From Nothophaeocryptopus gaeumannii (Eukaryota; Ascomycota; Dothideomycetes; Mycosphaerellales; Mycosphaerellaceae): DNA of 64,000 nucleotides. Positions within the stretch are counted from its first letter, which is position 1. The number at the start of each line of letters is the position of its first letter. Where the stretch lies: NCBI GenBank assembly GCA_031771865.1, contig JASISA010000027.1, positions 2,480,001 through 2,544,000 of the forward strand. The letters run 5' to 3'. The notes beneath the pieces are model-generated. The model was not told where the DNA came from. It saw only the letters and a program-made list of their open reading frames with translations, and searched no databases. The translations under genes and the position numbers were made by a program. Below, in pieces: positions 32,351 to 43,387 of the stretch.

Positions 32351-33685
32351 TGATGAAACATGATGATAGACGACCGATGATCTCACGACGTTTACACCCA
32401 CTCACGATGAACATGGAGAACTACCACCACCCACATTTTGACTACTATCCTCCCCAAACCATTTGCCACGACAGACTCTTTGGCCTGCGGCCAAGAAATG
32501 TTCGGTTGCGACCTGGCTTTTTACTTTGTTGAACATACTTGACTGATCACTTGACGGATTTACGAGGTTACGCAGAGATGGTTGTTTGATATCTGAACGA
32601 GGAGATGTGATTGCATTCTGGCGATACCCGACATTGACTGGCCTGTCTATACTGATTGATTATCACCCCTTACTACTTGTTGGCCACGACACAAACAACA
32701 ATATTTGCTTTTATGGATTAGGAACAGTAGATGATGATTTTATTTGGCTTCCGTACGGAACTGTGCACTGAGCTGGTCCGGTGCTCGGCGTATGATCAGA
32801 GTCGCCTGGGAGGTGTCGATGTCTCTGATTGTTAGGGGAGGAGATCGAGGCTACCAACAAACTTGGCCTGGACACACACTGGGTAGATAGTGTAGTCATT
32901 TGCGACAGGCGTACCTCCTGCTGGCTTGCAGATTCGACCTGGCTTCCTGAGCCAGCCAACTTTTTTCCATTTCATTTTCATTGTCCTGTTTCGCGCTATG
33001 TCTCAGGGCTGTACTCTGTCGTCTATCTCGTAACGTGTATGCAGTCTGATGATAGTGCCTATCTGTCCCTCTCACTCTCGCGATTATTCACAATGCATGC
33101 CGGAAGTAACTCCAATTCGACGGGCTTGGACTGCCAGCGTGAGATGGTGCCCACTTAATGCCCGATGATCGAGCATCTTCATCATCGTCCGAGGAGTCCA
33201 ACGACTCTTTCCAATTTACTTTGGATTGTATTTGTCTTTCCATATCCTATTGACGTTCACGCGCAAACATTAGCCATGTGTCCAAATCAACAGTTCCAGA
33301 AACAGTTTCAGGACGCTCCCTGACGAAAAAGAAGAAGAAAAAGGACGATCTTCTCCGCGGTCGCGCCGAGGTCAGCTGCATCGCTTGCCGCAGGCGGGCT
33401 TCTTCGTTTTGGCAGCGAATAAGCCGGCATCGCTTGGGGAAGCAGCAGGGAGGGGAAAGGAGGCGCAGGTACAATTCACCGCTGTGCCGAATCGCCCCAG
33501 AAGCCGCGGATTCAGATGCCGCGGCGATTACAGTCTCGCGAGTCGCATGATGACGGTGGCACCGCTGCAGTGGGATTGTCCATGCTTGTCGATGAGTAGT
33601 GTCGTAGATATGTGTGTTTGCAGGCAGACCGCCAGAAGAGACGAGTGCCGAATGGGAAAGTATTCCGAAGGAGAATTGGTAAAAC
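32351..33685 (+). other. Convergent gene-free interval, 1.3 kb
   Basis: 3' flanks of the bZIP gene (plus) and the Sel1-repeat gene (minus). Only short frames without motifs. An A/G-rich patch (33320-33345) is simple sequence. Confidence 0.5.
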
Positions 33686-35364
33686 TCACCAAGAGTTTCC
33701 CACCCTTTTGCTTCCCTTTTCTTCCGCCAGTCGTAGATACTGTGCCGCTTTGAACTAGATGGAGAAAAAGAAGAAGTAAGTATCCACAGTCAGCCTTGGA
33801 TTTGCGAAGCTTGCGTCTGACGTGCATGAATGCTGCCCGAAATTCAAGGCGGAGACGTTTAGCGGCACGGCTTCCTCGCAGCATGCAAAGCGGGTGCAGC
33901 AGTCTGATACTTCAGTATGCCCTGCTCCCGATTGCATACCTCGTGGTGCCGCCGCGACTGCCACCGCTGCCGGAGCCGTCTCAGGTGCAGCAGTCTCCGC
34001 AGTCTCCGAGGCCGTGAGAGGGCGGACGATGGGGCTTCTGACACGGGAGGAGACGGGCATGTCACGCCGCCGTGCGCATCGCGTGGCACGCGGGTGGCTG
34101 TCTTGCTCACGTGGAGTGCGGCGGGATACGTCTGGTGACAGATGTGGCGCTCCAGGCAGTGGCGGATGAGAACAGTGAGAGTGATGAAGAAGAGAGCGAA
34201 CGATACCTTGTCTTTGGCCCCTCCGAATCCCTCGATGTAGCACCATGCAGCCTCCTCCATTGCATCTGTATCACCCAAGTTGGCTGCCGTCTCATAGTAC
34301 TGTCTTGCGGCTACGGCGTCCTTCTTCACACCCCAGCCATGTCTGAAACAGTTGGCGAGTTCGAATATTGATAGTACGAGCTCCCCTTTGGCGGCACCGC
34401 CTTTCTGAATGCCCGAAGCCAGCGCTTGTTCCTCGATCGATGCCGAGTTAGTTGCTGCAAGCGAAAGGTAGTGAATGGCTTTCTCAGGTTCCACGGGGAT
34501 GCCCCAGCCATGACGAAGTGCCAATCCATACAAGACCTGAGCCAGCGCGTTGTTGTCACCTTTGGGGTTCGCAAGTTGCCCAAATATCTCTGTAGATCGG
34601 GTGAGATCGCCTTCCTCATGTAACCGTATAGCTTCCTGAATGTTCACGTCGCCCTTCGCATCTGATATGCTTGGACTCCGACTCCTTGCGGCGCGCCCCT
34701 GACCTTGAGCGTGAGCCTCGGCCTGACTCTGACTCTGATCCTGATGTTGAGACTTATTCTGCTCCGTCTGTAGCTGGCCATCGCGTAAAGGATTGCTCAT
34801 GGCCAGTATAGTCGCGCGCTTCTCCCAGCGAGCCTCACGCTGCTCGTTCTGTTCTCTTGCGTCATCCTTATTCGTAGACGATCGCGGACGCGCCTCAACG
34901 GCTTCCGGAGCCTCTGGCAGATCTTGTGGAAGGTTGGTGCTTGATTCGGCCGAGGCAGAGCGAGACCTGTTGCGATGGAAGTGCAGTCGCTCGGAGAGCC
35001 GCCGTTCGCCCTTGGTCCGCACCGGCAGCTGCTGGCTGCTCTTCTCGGCGGCGGCTGGCAAGGTAGTCGCAGCTGCAGTCGGATCTTTGGTGAAGGCTGA
35101 GTTGGACGAGTTCCTGAAGCCCAGAGTGCGCCTCTTCTCTTTACTTGTGCGGCTCTCACGGCTCTCGTCGTCCAGATACGTGGGCGGCTGAATGACTTCC
35201 TCAGTAGACGTCGTCGTGCGAATGAAGGTGAACTCCGGCACGTTCAAGCTCGCCGTCTGCTTCAGTCCGTGCGCTGGTTCTTGTCCATCTGCATGTACTT
35301 GTTGCTGTGCGTCGTCTCCAATCTTGTCCTTCTTCTTAAGCAAGTCCCTGAGCGCAGGCATCAT
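33686..35364 (-). CDS. Sel1-repeat (TPR-like) protein, possibly Nif1-like
   Basis: About 408 residues from exons 34207-35364 and 33686-33754. The N-terminal half is low-complexity and Ser/Arg/Gln-rich. The C-terminal half has Sel1 repeats: LYGLALRHGWGIPVEPEKAI, LANCFRHGWGVKKDAVAARQ, AAWCYIEGFGGAKDK and, after the intron, FKAAQYLRLAEEKGSKRVGNSW. Removing a 452-nt intron (33755-34206), very long for this window, completes the last repeat. The protein stops at GNSW, where relatives often continue for a few residues. Sel1 proteins are adaptor scaffolds. Fungal relatives with this C-terminus are often annotated as cell-cycle inhibitor Nif1; that assignment is tentative. Start at MMPALRDLL is one of two close ATGs (the other at 35379). 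Confidence 0.78.
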
Positions 35365-35379
35365 GAAGTCTGGCCACAA

Positions 35380-36045
35380 CAGCAGCGTGGTACCGTTCGG
35401 CAGGCTGTCGGCGGCTGTCTGTAATTCGACGAGGGTAGAGGTGCAGTCCGAGGGCGCAGGCTATCCTGATGTGCGACAAAGAGAGGTCGACCGGACCTAC
35501 CAAGAAAGCGTTTCATGCGCTGAGGTTATACATCGTTGCTGGCTTTCAGCTGCCTTTGAATATAGTGCGGTTGCCCGTCTTGGTGCTGATCGCAACGCGC
35601 AGGACTGGGCTGAGGTGGCTATGCCCAGAAAAAGAGCGGACGCCAGATGTGAGAGGAAGCGAGGCGCCGACGTTGATCGGCAATGGGCACATGTATGCGC
35701 ATGGACCAGACTAGTACAGCGCGCGCGGCTGTCAGCATACGAACATATTTTCGGAAGGGTATTTGCCTGTTCATCTACAAGCAGACTTCTATCGTGCGAC
35801 GACGCACCAAGATCACCGAGCAAGCAGACACATGTAGGGACCGAAATTTGCACAGTGGTCAAACCTGTTCGTTTCGTTTTTTCAAGCTATGGGATTCTTT
35901 CTCTGAATGCAAGACTGCTGCTCCGTGGGTATCATGCTAAAAACAATGATGATACGTTTCCTCGCCGTGTCAGGCCAGAATGCGTCTACCTGCTATCCTC
36001 CATGAATGCCTGTCGATCTCCTTTACAGTGGAGGCGACACTGATA
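35380..36045 (+). other. Interval between two minus-strand genes
   Basis: Promoter side of the Sel1-repeat gene and 3' flank of the CCCH gene. The plus-strand frame 35192-36043 is antisense to the Sel1 gene in its first part and shows no motif. Confidence 0.45.
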
Positions 36046-37527
36046 TCAGAACGCAATGAAATCGTTCTGTTGACTGAGCTCGTGGCTATCGTCGTCTGAA
36101 CCCATGACAATGTCCACAGAGTCGTTATCGTCATCATCCATCTCGTTGTCTTCATCGTTGCTCGAGACATCGGACTCGTCTTCAGAGCCGGTCTTTGCAG
36201 CCTTGCGCAGTACTGCAGCACGGGTGACATGAGGAAGCGGGCAAGTTCCCTTCTCGTATTGGTCGCAGTGGCCGGTGTTAGTATAGTCAGGACACTCGGG
36301 TACATGACGCTCGCTGCAATCGATGCCCTTGGCGCAATAGCCAAGAGTCGCGAAAGGGCGGCAGACAGTTGCGGCAGTAGAAATCAGAATATGGGGGTGG
36401 CGGCATGCAGAATTCGTGCAGTTGCCGCGAATGAAATAAGTGCAGGCTGGCACGCGATTGTAAGACGGGTCATGGGAGAGGTCGCACGCCTTTCCGGCGG
36501 CACAGGAACCAGTGCGGAGGAACTCTCGGCATATCGCGATCTTGGACGGATCATGCGCAAAATGGCATGCGGGACCGTAGGGACAAGTACCTGTGCTCGT
36601 TGTTAGCGCTCGCAAAGGGGGCTTACCGGCGTGCCTCGCGCGATGTGGACTCCGTGCGGTCGTCGCCTTAGCGTTGCCAGCGTTTCGTGTATGGGAGGAA
36701 AAGGTACCATGCTTGGTGAAACTTTCGCACTGCTTCTTCGGTTGGCCAATCGTGGATCTAAAAGGTTCCGTCTGTGAGCAGTGGCCAGTGAGTATGGAGA
36801 GCTTGCCATCTAAATACCTCCGGTGGGCCTGCATCGCAGTGGCCCGAACGAGGTTGCCGCGCTTCGTTCGAAGGAACTCGACACCCGCAATTCTGGCTTT
36901 CCTGGGTGTCTCCTTGGCCGCGGTGGTTGAATCTACGCTGTTCAGTCGATGGGAGGCCATTCCAGACACAGGGTGCTCACCGGTCATGCGGAGTAGCTTC
37001 GCTCCATCATCCTGTACTTTAAATGAGATGCCGTCGATCTCCAAAGTTCGGGCCTGCTTTGTTAAGTTCTCTGCTGGCCGAGCAGATGAGCGTGATTGTC
37101 TCTTCTGCTCTTGACGTTTGGCCATTTCCTCTCGCCGCTTCCGCAGAGTATCTTCCTTCTCTTTCTGCTCCCGATCGCGAATATTTGTGGTCATTAGCGT
37201 GTTTTTTCGAGGTCCTTTGTAGAACACGTCGTTCGCTTGATCTAAAGGGGGCGTAGCGGGGGAAGCTGCATTGTCGGAATCCGCGGGCGTCGAGTTCTGA
37301 GCGTTGCCGACAACAAGCGACTTGTTCCTGTGAGGATGAAATGCGCCATGACCTCCTCGACCGTAGGGCATCCAGCGCGCGTTACCGCGTTGGTGTACGT
37401 GCGGCGCCGGCGCCCAATGTTGCTGGACGTGATGTCGCTGCGCGTGGACGCCTGGCTGCTGCTTATGCTTGTTGATCTGCCCGGCCAAGGCCGCGATTCT
37501 CGCCTGTAGCTCAGTGTCGTCGCTCAT
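36046..37527 (-). CDS. CCCH zinc-finger protein, ZC3H3-like
   Basis: 454 residues from exons 36708-37527 and 36046-36590. Five tandem CCCH fingers fill the C-terminal half: CESFTKHGTCPYGPACHFAH, CREFLRTGSCAAGKACDLSH, CTYFIRGNCTNSACRHPH, CRPFATLGYCAKGIDCSERH and CPDYTNTGHCDQYEKGTCPLPH, followed by an acidic tail. Finger number and spacing match ZC3H3, a nuclear factor for mRNA polyadenylation and export in animals and S. pombe. The 117-nt intron (36591-36707, branch CTAAC) splits finger 1 between Gly and its second Cys. It is a multiple of three and stop-free, so the unspliced frame is also open. Only the spliced form gives a proper C-x8-C-x5-C-x3-H finger. It uses the start MSDDTELQAR. Confidence 0.88.
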   Translation of the reverse strand: MSDDTELQARIAALAGQINKHKQQPGVHAQRHHVQQHWAPAPHVHQRGNARWMPYGRGGHGAFHPHRNKSLVVGNAQNSTPADSDNAASPATPPLDQANDVFYKGPRKNTLMTTNIRDREQKEKEDTLRKRREEMAKRQEQKRQSRSSARPAENLTKQARTLEIDGISFKVQDDGAKLLRMTGEHPVSGMASHRLNSVDSTTAAKETPRKARIAGVEFLRTKRGNLVRATAMQAHRRYLDGKLSILTGHCSQTEPFRSTIGQPKKQCESFTKHGTFSSHTRNAGNAKATTARSPHRARHAGKPPLRALTTSTGTCPYGPACHFAHDPSKIAICREFLRTGSCAAGKACDLSHDPSYNRVPACTYFIRGNCTNSACRHPHILISTAATVCRPFATLGYCAKGIDCSERHVPECPDYTNTGHCDQYEKGTCPLPHVTRAAVLRKAAKTGSEDESDVSSNDEDNEMDDDDNDSVDIVMGSDDDSHELSQQNDFIAF

Positions 37528-38094
37528 GTCGGGGCTCTACTCAATGTTCGCAGTTTGTGTGCAAGAAGTGATATTCCTGATAATGCTGGTGAGGGGTGCT
37601 TGTCGCTGTTGCGTGGCGATGTCAAATCGAAGGAAGTCGAAGTCGGAAAGGGAAGCGCGTTCTCGGCCCGCCAAGCCGGGTCCAAGCGCGCCCTCATCTT
37701 CATGTGTCAGCAGCCGCCGATGCAGTTTCAAGGACACGTAACAGATATCATTGCCTCTCCTTTGCGTAAATTCTTCTAAGCATGCGAAGTGCGATGATGC
37801 GTGCGTAGAACTGCAGCTCATTATGGGAAAGCACTTAGGCTGAGGTTCTCTTACCCTGTAGCTTTCCCGATGTCTAAGCTGCTACAGTCGCGCTTAGCAG
37901 CATTTAAGAATGCAACATCTTGCGAGAGGAGGGGATGGACTCTGTCAGCTGTCCTCGTTCACTTTCACTTTGACCCTGGCGTTTCACATGATTGGAGAAA
38001 TTCGATGACGGCGCTTGAGAGTCGTAAATAGCACTGCCTTGTTTCATCCATCGTTGCGTCGCGTAGCTAATTTTGTCTACGGTAAACTATATCT
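37528..38094 (+). other. Interval between ORC1 3' end and CCCH gene 5' end
   Basis: Promoter of the CCCH gene and 3' flank of ORC1. No gene or distinct element seen. Confidence 0.45.
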
Positions 38095-40368
38095 TCAACC
38101 TCCAAATCCTAGGCCCCGACATTCATCGTCCTCTCTAAGCGCACCACGAATGTCTTCGTCTCCGACACCGAGCCTGACGCGCCCTACGCGGTCTCCATGG
38201 CGGCCCTCAACGCCGATGATGCCTGCTTCGGCGAGCTCTTGTGCCGCAGCGCCAAAGCCTTGTACTCGTGGAGCGCGATCTATCTGCTTCTTTGTCCATG
38301 GCCTGCCTCGTTTGGCTGGCGTGCTTGACGACACCTCAAACCCTTCCTCAGCTTGTTCAAGTGTCGAGTCTGGCGTAAGGAGATACTCCTGTATGTTCTT
38401 GTTATGCGTCGTAACGCTCATTTTCTGGGCTTCGTCGATGATATCTGCCAGCGTGGATTCCGTGATGCCGGTGCGTCGTAAACGGGCGAGCAATGCTGCA
38501 AGAAACACTTTGCTCGTGAGTGGAATCGAGCGAAGATGTGCCGCAAGAGGCGTTGATGTTGCCTCATTTATAGCCCGTTTTATGGTGGCGATTGTGACTA
38601 TGCCCTTCTTCTGTGTGAGTCCCGTCACTTTCGGTCGACGTGCAGGCGTTTTGCTTGGAGTGTCAGGTGCCAAATTCTCCTCCTTGCCTGTGGCATCCTG
38701 CTGAAGCGTTACCTGCTCTGCGAGCTCGACCGACCGTCGACAAATATCCAAAGCTCGTCGGGCATCTCCTGATACGGCCGCTACTTTTCGACTTGCAAAC
38801 TGTATAGCATCAGGCTCAACAATGACTTGACCAACGCCTTCGAGACGACTTTGAATGATGGTCATCAGTTGTGTGTGGGTGTAGCCTGGGAATGTTATTC
38901 GCGTCAGGCCCAACCTGCTTGAGATCTTGTTGGAGAGTGTACGCTCGGGCAAGTCCATGGTGTTTGCGACTGCGAGCACGATCAGGCGTGAATGTCGTAA
39001 TTGTGGCCAGTTGAAGAAATTGTACATCACGCCCTGATTCTTGGTCACTAACTGGTCCAGCTCGTCCATCAATACAACGCAAGGTACTCGTCGAGGACTA
39101 GGTGTGGTAAATTCTCGCTCCAAAAGTTCCAAAGCGTGCGCTGAGCTCACTCTATCTCCTTTAAGTGCCTCCCAGAGCAGACTGTAAGATTGATGCGGAT
39201 CGGTGACCTTCATGCCATTGATCTCGACGAAGTAGAAATCATCAAGCTGCTCTTCACCGACAGCAGCTTGCAGGCTGGCAATAACCTCACGCACAGTTGC
39301 AGTCTTTCCAGTACCTGGTGTGCCGGAGATGTAAATGCACGAGCCTGTGCCAGCGGAGATTGCGGCCTCCAAATGCGAATACACCATGTCGGATTCCGAT
39401 TCTCGACAAGGCAGTGCATGAGGCACTGCAGAAACGTGGAGGGTCGAGCGAGCGAGCTGATATGGCGATGACTGTGTCTGTGAAGGGGACAGCATTCTCG
39501 TTCCTAGGGGTGTGAACTCGAGCGGCTTCTTCGTGACGATCTTGCGGCCCGTTGGGGTCACAAATTTTCGTGGTGTGAGCTGCTTTGCGCGGGATGGAGT
39601 TGGTGTTGCAGAAGTGGTTTTGCGCTTTTTACGAGGCGTTGCTGGGTCGTCATCGTCGTCGTCGTCATCACCAGCGACGAAGTTGTCGAGGTCATGTTCT
39701 TTGTTTACAGCTTTCCGTTTCCTCGTCTTCACCGTCTGAGACTCTACAAGCTCAATCAGACTGTCCATGTCCTTTTTTCCCCGATATACCTCTTCCCACC
39801 TGAACTCCTCTGTGTATAAGGCAGAGCGTTGATTGACTCCCCTCCTACAAACAAAGGTCTTGCCGTGTGCGTTCGAATTACGGGGAATCTCTCCGGTGGG
39901 AAAGCTGCGTGTAAAGCCATCGTCCGAAAAGATCTGGGCTTTGCCGTTAATCGTATCCAAAGCGTTCTCGTCGAAGTTCGTAGTCATGTAGAGCTCATTC
40001 GTGTAAAAGTCTGCGCGCTTTTTCTTGCTTCTGATCTCTTTCTCGGATGCGAACCAAAGCATGGTCGCTCGTTTCTCAACGACTGATTCGCCATGGTCGT
40101 CTTCCTCTTCGCGCTCGGAGAAGCTGTATAGTATTGCTACCCAAGCCTCATTGTTCGATGGAGCTTTGAGAAGCACAGTGTCGCCCAAGAAGCATTCAAA
40201 GCTGCCCATACGAGCGCCAACAATCTCCTTGCCCTTCTGATCGTGTATCCATTCCCAGGGATGATCTTCAAGACGGAGCTCGTCATCTATGTTCTCACGT
40301 TGGACCCCGCCTCCAGCTAGATAGCGTCGTGCTTGTTCGACATTAGAGCCTTTTCGTTTGGGTGGCAT
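38095..40368 (-). CDS. ORC1: Origin recognition complex subunit 1
   Basis: Intronless, 757 residues. An N-terminal BAH domain (about residues 50-190, with WEWIHDQKGKEIVGARM and VLLKAPSNNEAWVAILYSF) binds nucleosomes in other Orc1 proteins. A basic linker with a poly-Asp run and KKRKTT follows. The AAA+ module has Walker A GTPGTGKT (near residue 348), Walker B VVLMDELDQL (near 429), sensor-like IVLAVANTMDLPER and GDARRALDICRRS. A winged-helix region is expected at the C-terminus. Orc1 marks replication origins and loads MCM with Cdc6. I start at MPPKRKGS; an in-frame extension to 40491 would run through probable promoter elements and is not used. Confidence 0.95.
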   Translation of the reverse strand: MPPKRKGSNVEQARRYLAGGGVQRENIDDELRLEDHPWEWIHDQKGKEIVGARMGSFECFLGDTVLLKAPSNNEAWVAILYSFSEREEEDDHGESVVEKRATMLWFASEKEIRSKKKRADFYTNELYMTTNFDENALDTINGKAQIFSDDGFTRSFPTGEIPRNSNAHGKTFVCRRGVNQRSALYTEEFRWEEVYRGKKDMDSLIELVESQTVKTRKRKAVNKEHDLDNFVAGDDDDDDDDPATPRKKRKTTSATPTPSRAKQLTPRKFVTPTGRKIVTKKPLEFTPLGTRMLSPSQTQSSPYQLARSTLHVSAVPHALPCRESESDMVYSHLEAAISAGTGSCIYISGTPGTGKTATVREVIASLQAAVGEEQLDDFYFVEINGMKVTDPHQSYSLLWEALKGDRVSSAHALELLEREFTTPSPRRVPCVVLMDELDQLVTKNQGVMYNFFNWPQLRHSRLIVLAVANTMDLPERTLSNKISSRLGLTRITFPGYTHTQLMTIIQSRLEGVGQVIVEPDAIQFASRKVAAVSGDARRALDICRRSVELAEQVTLQQDATGKEENLAPDTPSKTPARRPKVTGLTQKKGIVTIATIKRAINEATSTPLAAHLRSIPLTSKVFLAALLARLRRTGITESTLADIIDEAQKMSVTTHNKNIQEYLLTPDSTLEQAEEGFEVSSSTPAKRGRPWTKKQIDRAPRVQGFGAAAQELAEAGIIGVEGRHGDRVGRVRLGVGDEDIRGALREDDECRGLGFGG

Positions 40369-41071
40369 CGCGGATTCGATGATCAGAATACTTCGTACGG
40401 CTGAGGGTTGGTGGTTCGGTCTGTTGAAGAGTAACAAAAGTGGGAGACGCGTTGAGTTTGCGAAAGACGCGTCGCGCCGTTTTCGCGCCAAATTGGCAGG
40501 TGTAGGCGAGGTGCACTCCAGAGAACTTCACTTCGCTTGCCGCTCCTCTTCGACATCAATTTTGAAGGCTTCAAGAACTTGCGGCTGCTTTCAAACAATA
40601 GACATCACATGAAGACGAGGATGCAGTGTCGTTCGGATCTTACTCGCACCTTACGCGAGCATTCATTGTCATGGTCATGCAGGAAGATCTGAGAGCCCAC
40701 CTTCCACCAGCAGTGTTCTTCAGTGTCTAGTCCTTTGTTGGAGGCAGTATCTGGCCGCATTGAGTGGCGACGCGGGCGCAATGAAGGAGCTGGCAGCGAT
40801 GGAGCGACTGCTGAGGAGGCGCTCCTTCGCTCCTTCCTCGTAGAGACTGGAGACTTCGAGGGCTGCTGCCAAAGTGAAGCGGGCTACCAACGCTCCTGCT
40901 TCACTTCGTTTGCCCGCACCATGAGAAGTGCACGTGGCCAACACTCTCAAATTCTCCAGCGCCCTACACCTGATGTCACTTGATCGCTGATCATATCTCA
41001 AAACCTGAAGCCGAAGCCGGTCTGGCCGGTGAGCGCTGTGCGAGGCCTGACAGCAGACAGTCGCTGCGATC
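40369..41071 (+). promoter_or_regulatory. Divergent promoter of ORC1 and the 41-kb gene
   Basis: About 700 bp between outward-facing starts. The ORC1-proximal 130 bp hold the cell-cycle motifs listed separately. The remainder has no recognisable element. Confidence 0.55.
40447..40492. promoter_or_regulatory. Two MluI boxes and an E2F-like site upstream of ORC1
   Basis: ACGCGT occurs at 40447-40452 and 40467-40472, and TTTTCGCGCCAAA at 40480-40492, all within 125 bp of the ORC1 ATG. ACGCGT is the core of the MCB element bound by MBF (Mbp1/Res-type APSES factors), and TTTCGCGC resembles the E2F/MBF core. These control G1/S genes such as replication factors in fungi. The clustering at a replication gene supports function; binding itself is inference. 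Confidence 0.7.
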
Positions 41072-43387
41072 ATGGGCATGGAGGACTACGAGTTCCAGAA
41101 CGCTCGCGCCTGGGACGACTCTCTGAAGAACGTGCCCGACGCACCTTCTGGCGGAGGTCGTGAGCCCGAATGGCAAGTGGTCGTCGGATCGCAAAAGTCT
41201 TCGCGCAAGAGCAAGAAAACCACACCACGTTCATCGCTCGTCATCCCTCGTCAACCTGCCGCCGCCACCGCTGGACTGTCAGACACCGCCTCTGCCCGTC
41301 AAAAGTTACCTCAAGGCCGTACACTGTCGCAGGCTCCTGCCTCCCAAGGGAAGAACCCAGCCCGACCGGCATTCCGCGTCATCGAGCGCCCAGGGCATTC
41401 GAAGTGGCAAGCACCTGGACCCGGACCTGATCGACAATCGCGAAAGCTGCCGCCGAGGATCGTTGACCATGCAGACAACGATGCACAGATTGACTGGCGC
41501 AACCGAAAGCCTCCTGCTGCGTCTGTTCGCATCGCTGCGGACGTCGCGATCCAGGTGCATATGGACATTCAGGTTCTGGCACATGGCATGGGCTGCTATC
41601 TGTACAGCGAGGAAAAGTATCAGCCAGGCTCATTCCTTACATATGGCATCTGGGGCGAGCAGACCGATGCCGCCGCGGTTAAGAAGCAGATTCTTTTGAA
41701 GATCGCCGAGGCGTCGGGCGGTAAAAGCAATGGATCTTCGAAGTTCGCCAAGGTTGTCTCTCTCACTCCTGAACTCCAGAAGCGATATCTTAAGCGATAT
41801 GTGCGAGATGTCAAACGGAACAGATACCGCCAGTTCCCCCCGAACAACATGGCATTTGGTGCCATTGGATCCTTCCACTGGCCATCAGTGGAATTCAAAC
41901 CGGACGAGATTCTCGGCAAGAGCTACGAGGCTTTCGACCCTTTGCGTATGGGTAGGTTTCTCAAAGAGTTTGCAGCGACAAATCTAGAGATTCGCTGACT
42001 CTTCGACGCAGATCACTCGGTGTTCATAGTGTACGTCAGCGACACTTGCGTGTTCCAAGTGATGGGCAAGCTTGAAGATGTTCAGGCCGCACTTGTACGC
42101 ATCCGCAAGACTTGTTTTCAGCTCGCTGTGCGCTCCATAAATCCTGTGCGTGCTTATTTGCAGCATTGGCCCACAGAGAGCGATGTTCCTTCACACATCT
42201 ATCTTGAACAATACCAGGGGCCAGGCATTATTTCGCCATCAGAAAGTCCGGTCCTCGAGCCCAGCTTCTGTCCCAAAGCCGAAGGTATGGCGGAAAGTGC
42301 AGAACAAGCCGAGCAAGCCAAAGCCACTTCCCAGATGAGCATTGAACGAGTCCGACTGACGCTTGCGAATGCTTTTAAAAAAATGCACTACTACCAAGGG
42401 AACATCCAGCTCCGAGTGCGCCTTGGTATCTTCTTACTCACCCAATACATGCAACCCAAGGACGAGCTCTACGAGCTCGAGGAGTATGAAAAAATGACAA
42501 AAGCGTCGCAGTTCACCGGCAGGGTCACTGAGGAGATTGGTAAAGGACCGGCCGTCCTTCAGACGATCCTACAAGCCAAAGACCTGCTTGCTCCTCCCGA
42601 CGCTATGACCGACGATCTCAGTGACGTGAAAGCAACCTATTCTGTAGTCTTCACCTTTGAAGACCGGCAAGGCGACTTCAGACTCCACACGTCATGGTAC
42701 GAAACCGAGCCCAGCGATCCGGATGAGCGATCGCAGCTCGCGCCCGGGCAAACCAACTGGTCACGTTTGGACCGTGACACTGCTAAAGCCTCTCGACTTC
42801 TCGACATGAGTATTGCCGATCTTCACTGCGGCTCAGCCTGGAACATGGAAATAACGGCTGTAAGGGTGGTCGACGAAGAGAAACTTCCTCAACCCTTGAT
42901 AGCTTTTGCAACCCGGATCCGCATCGACTCAAAGAAAGTCAAGGCCTTCAAGCAACAGAGCTCCGCCAATCAGCGGCCAGCCCCATTCGTCACGTTCAAC
43001 CCGGTCGTCCAGCCAAAGAGCATGCGCATCCAAATCCACTATCGCTACCTCATGCGGGGAACCGATTATACACTCGAACTCACCCACTTTCAGGACTACA
43101 CCTATCCTGTTCGCCAATCCCTTCTCCAGAAGACGGAGCCACCAACGGTGTATGAGCCTGCCTGGGGGCTCAGCGTCTTCCGCACAGACTGGGACAACAA
43201 GTTTGGTGAGAATGGTCGGCTTGCTATTGGCGCAGGCACGGTATATAATGATGATATTGGTGAGTGGTTCCCAGAGGACGTGGGTGTGAACTGGACGAAG
43301 AGGTCGGGGGAGGACGGATTCTTGCAGTTGACTGAGAAACTGTGGAAGATTGAGAAGAGGGTAAGGGAGCAGCCAGAGGAGGCGTGA
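41072..43387 (+). CDS. Large conserved-looking protein, family not recognised
   Basis: 751 residues from exons 41072-41951 and 42012-43387. The intron (41952-42011, GTAGGT...GACGCAG) joins PLRM|DHSVFIVYVSD in frame. The N-terminal 150 residues are basic and low-complexity. The rest is folded-looking: a block with IAADVAIQVHMDIQVLAHGM (its hydrophobic/basic pattern suggests an RNA-binding-like alpha/beta domain), then LEDVQAALVRIRKTCFQLAV, and a C-terminal half with LRVRLGIFLLTQYM and IQIHYRYLMRGTDYTLEL. I do not recognise a named family, though the length and composition suggest a conserved Pezizomycotina protein. It could be a nucleic-acid binding or scaffold protein. It shares a divergent promoter region with ORC1. 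Confidence 0.8.

Noticed and set aside
34793..35191. Plus-strand ORFs inside the Sel1-repeat gene and inside the Gle1 coiled coil (45218-45619)
   Set aside because: Mirror frames of low-complexity Ser/Arg and Glu/Arg coding sequence on the opposite strand.
15616..36707. Frame-neutral introns as proof of regulated retention
   Set aside because: With roughly 40 short introns in the window several such introns are expected by chance, so each is reported only as a candidate.
40369..40491. Longer ORC1 start at 40491
   Set aside because: The extension has no Orc1 character and overlaps the MCB/E2F-like motifs; MPPKRKGS is a typical start.
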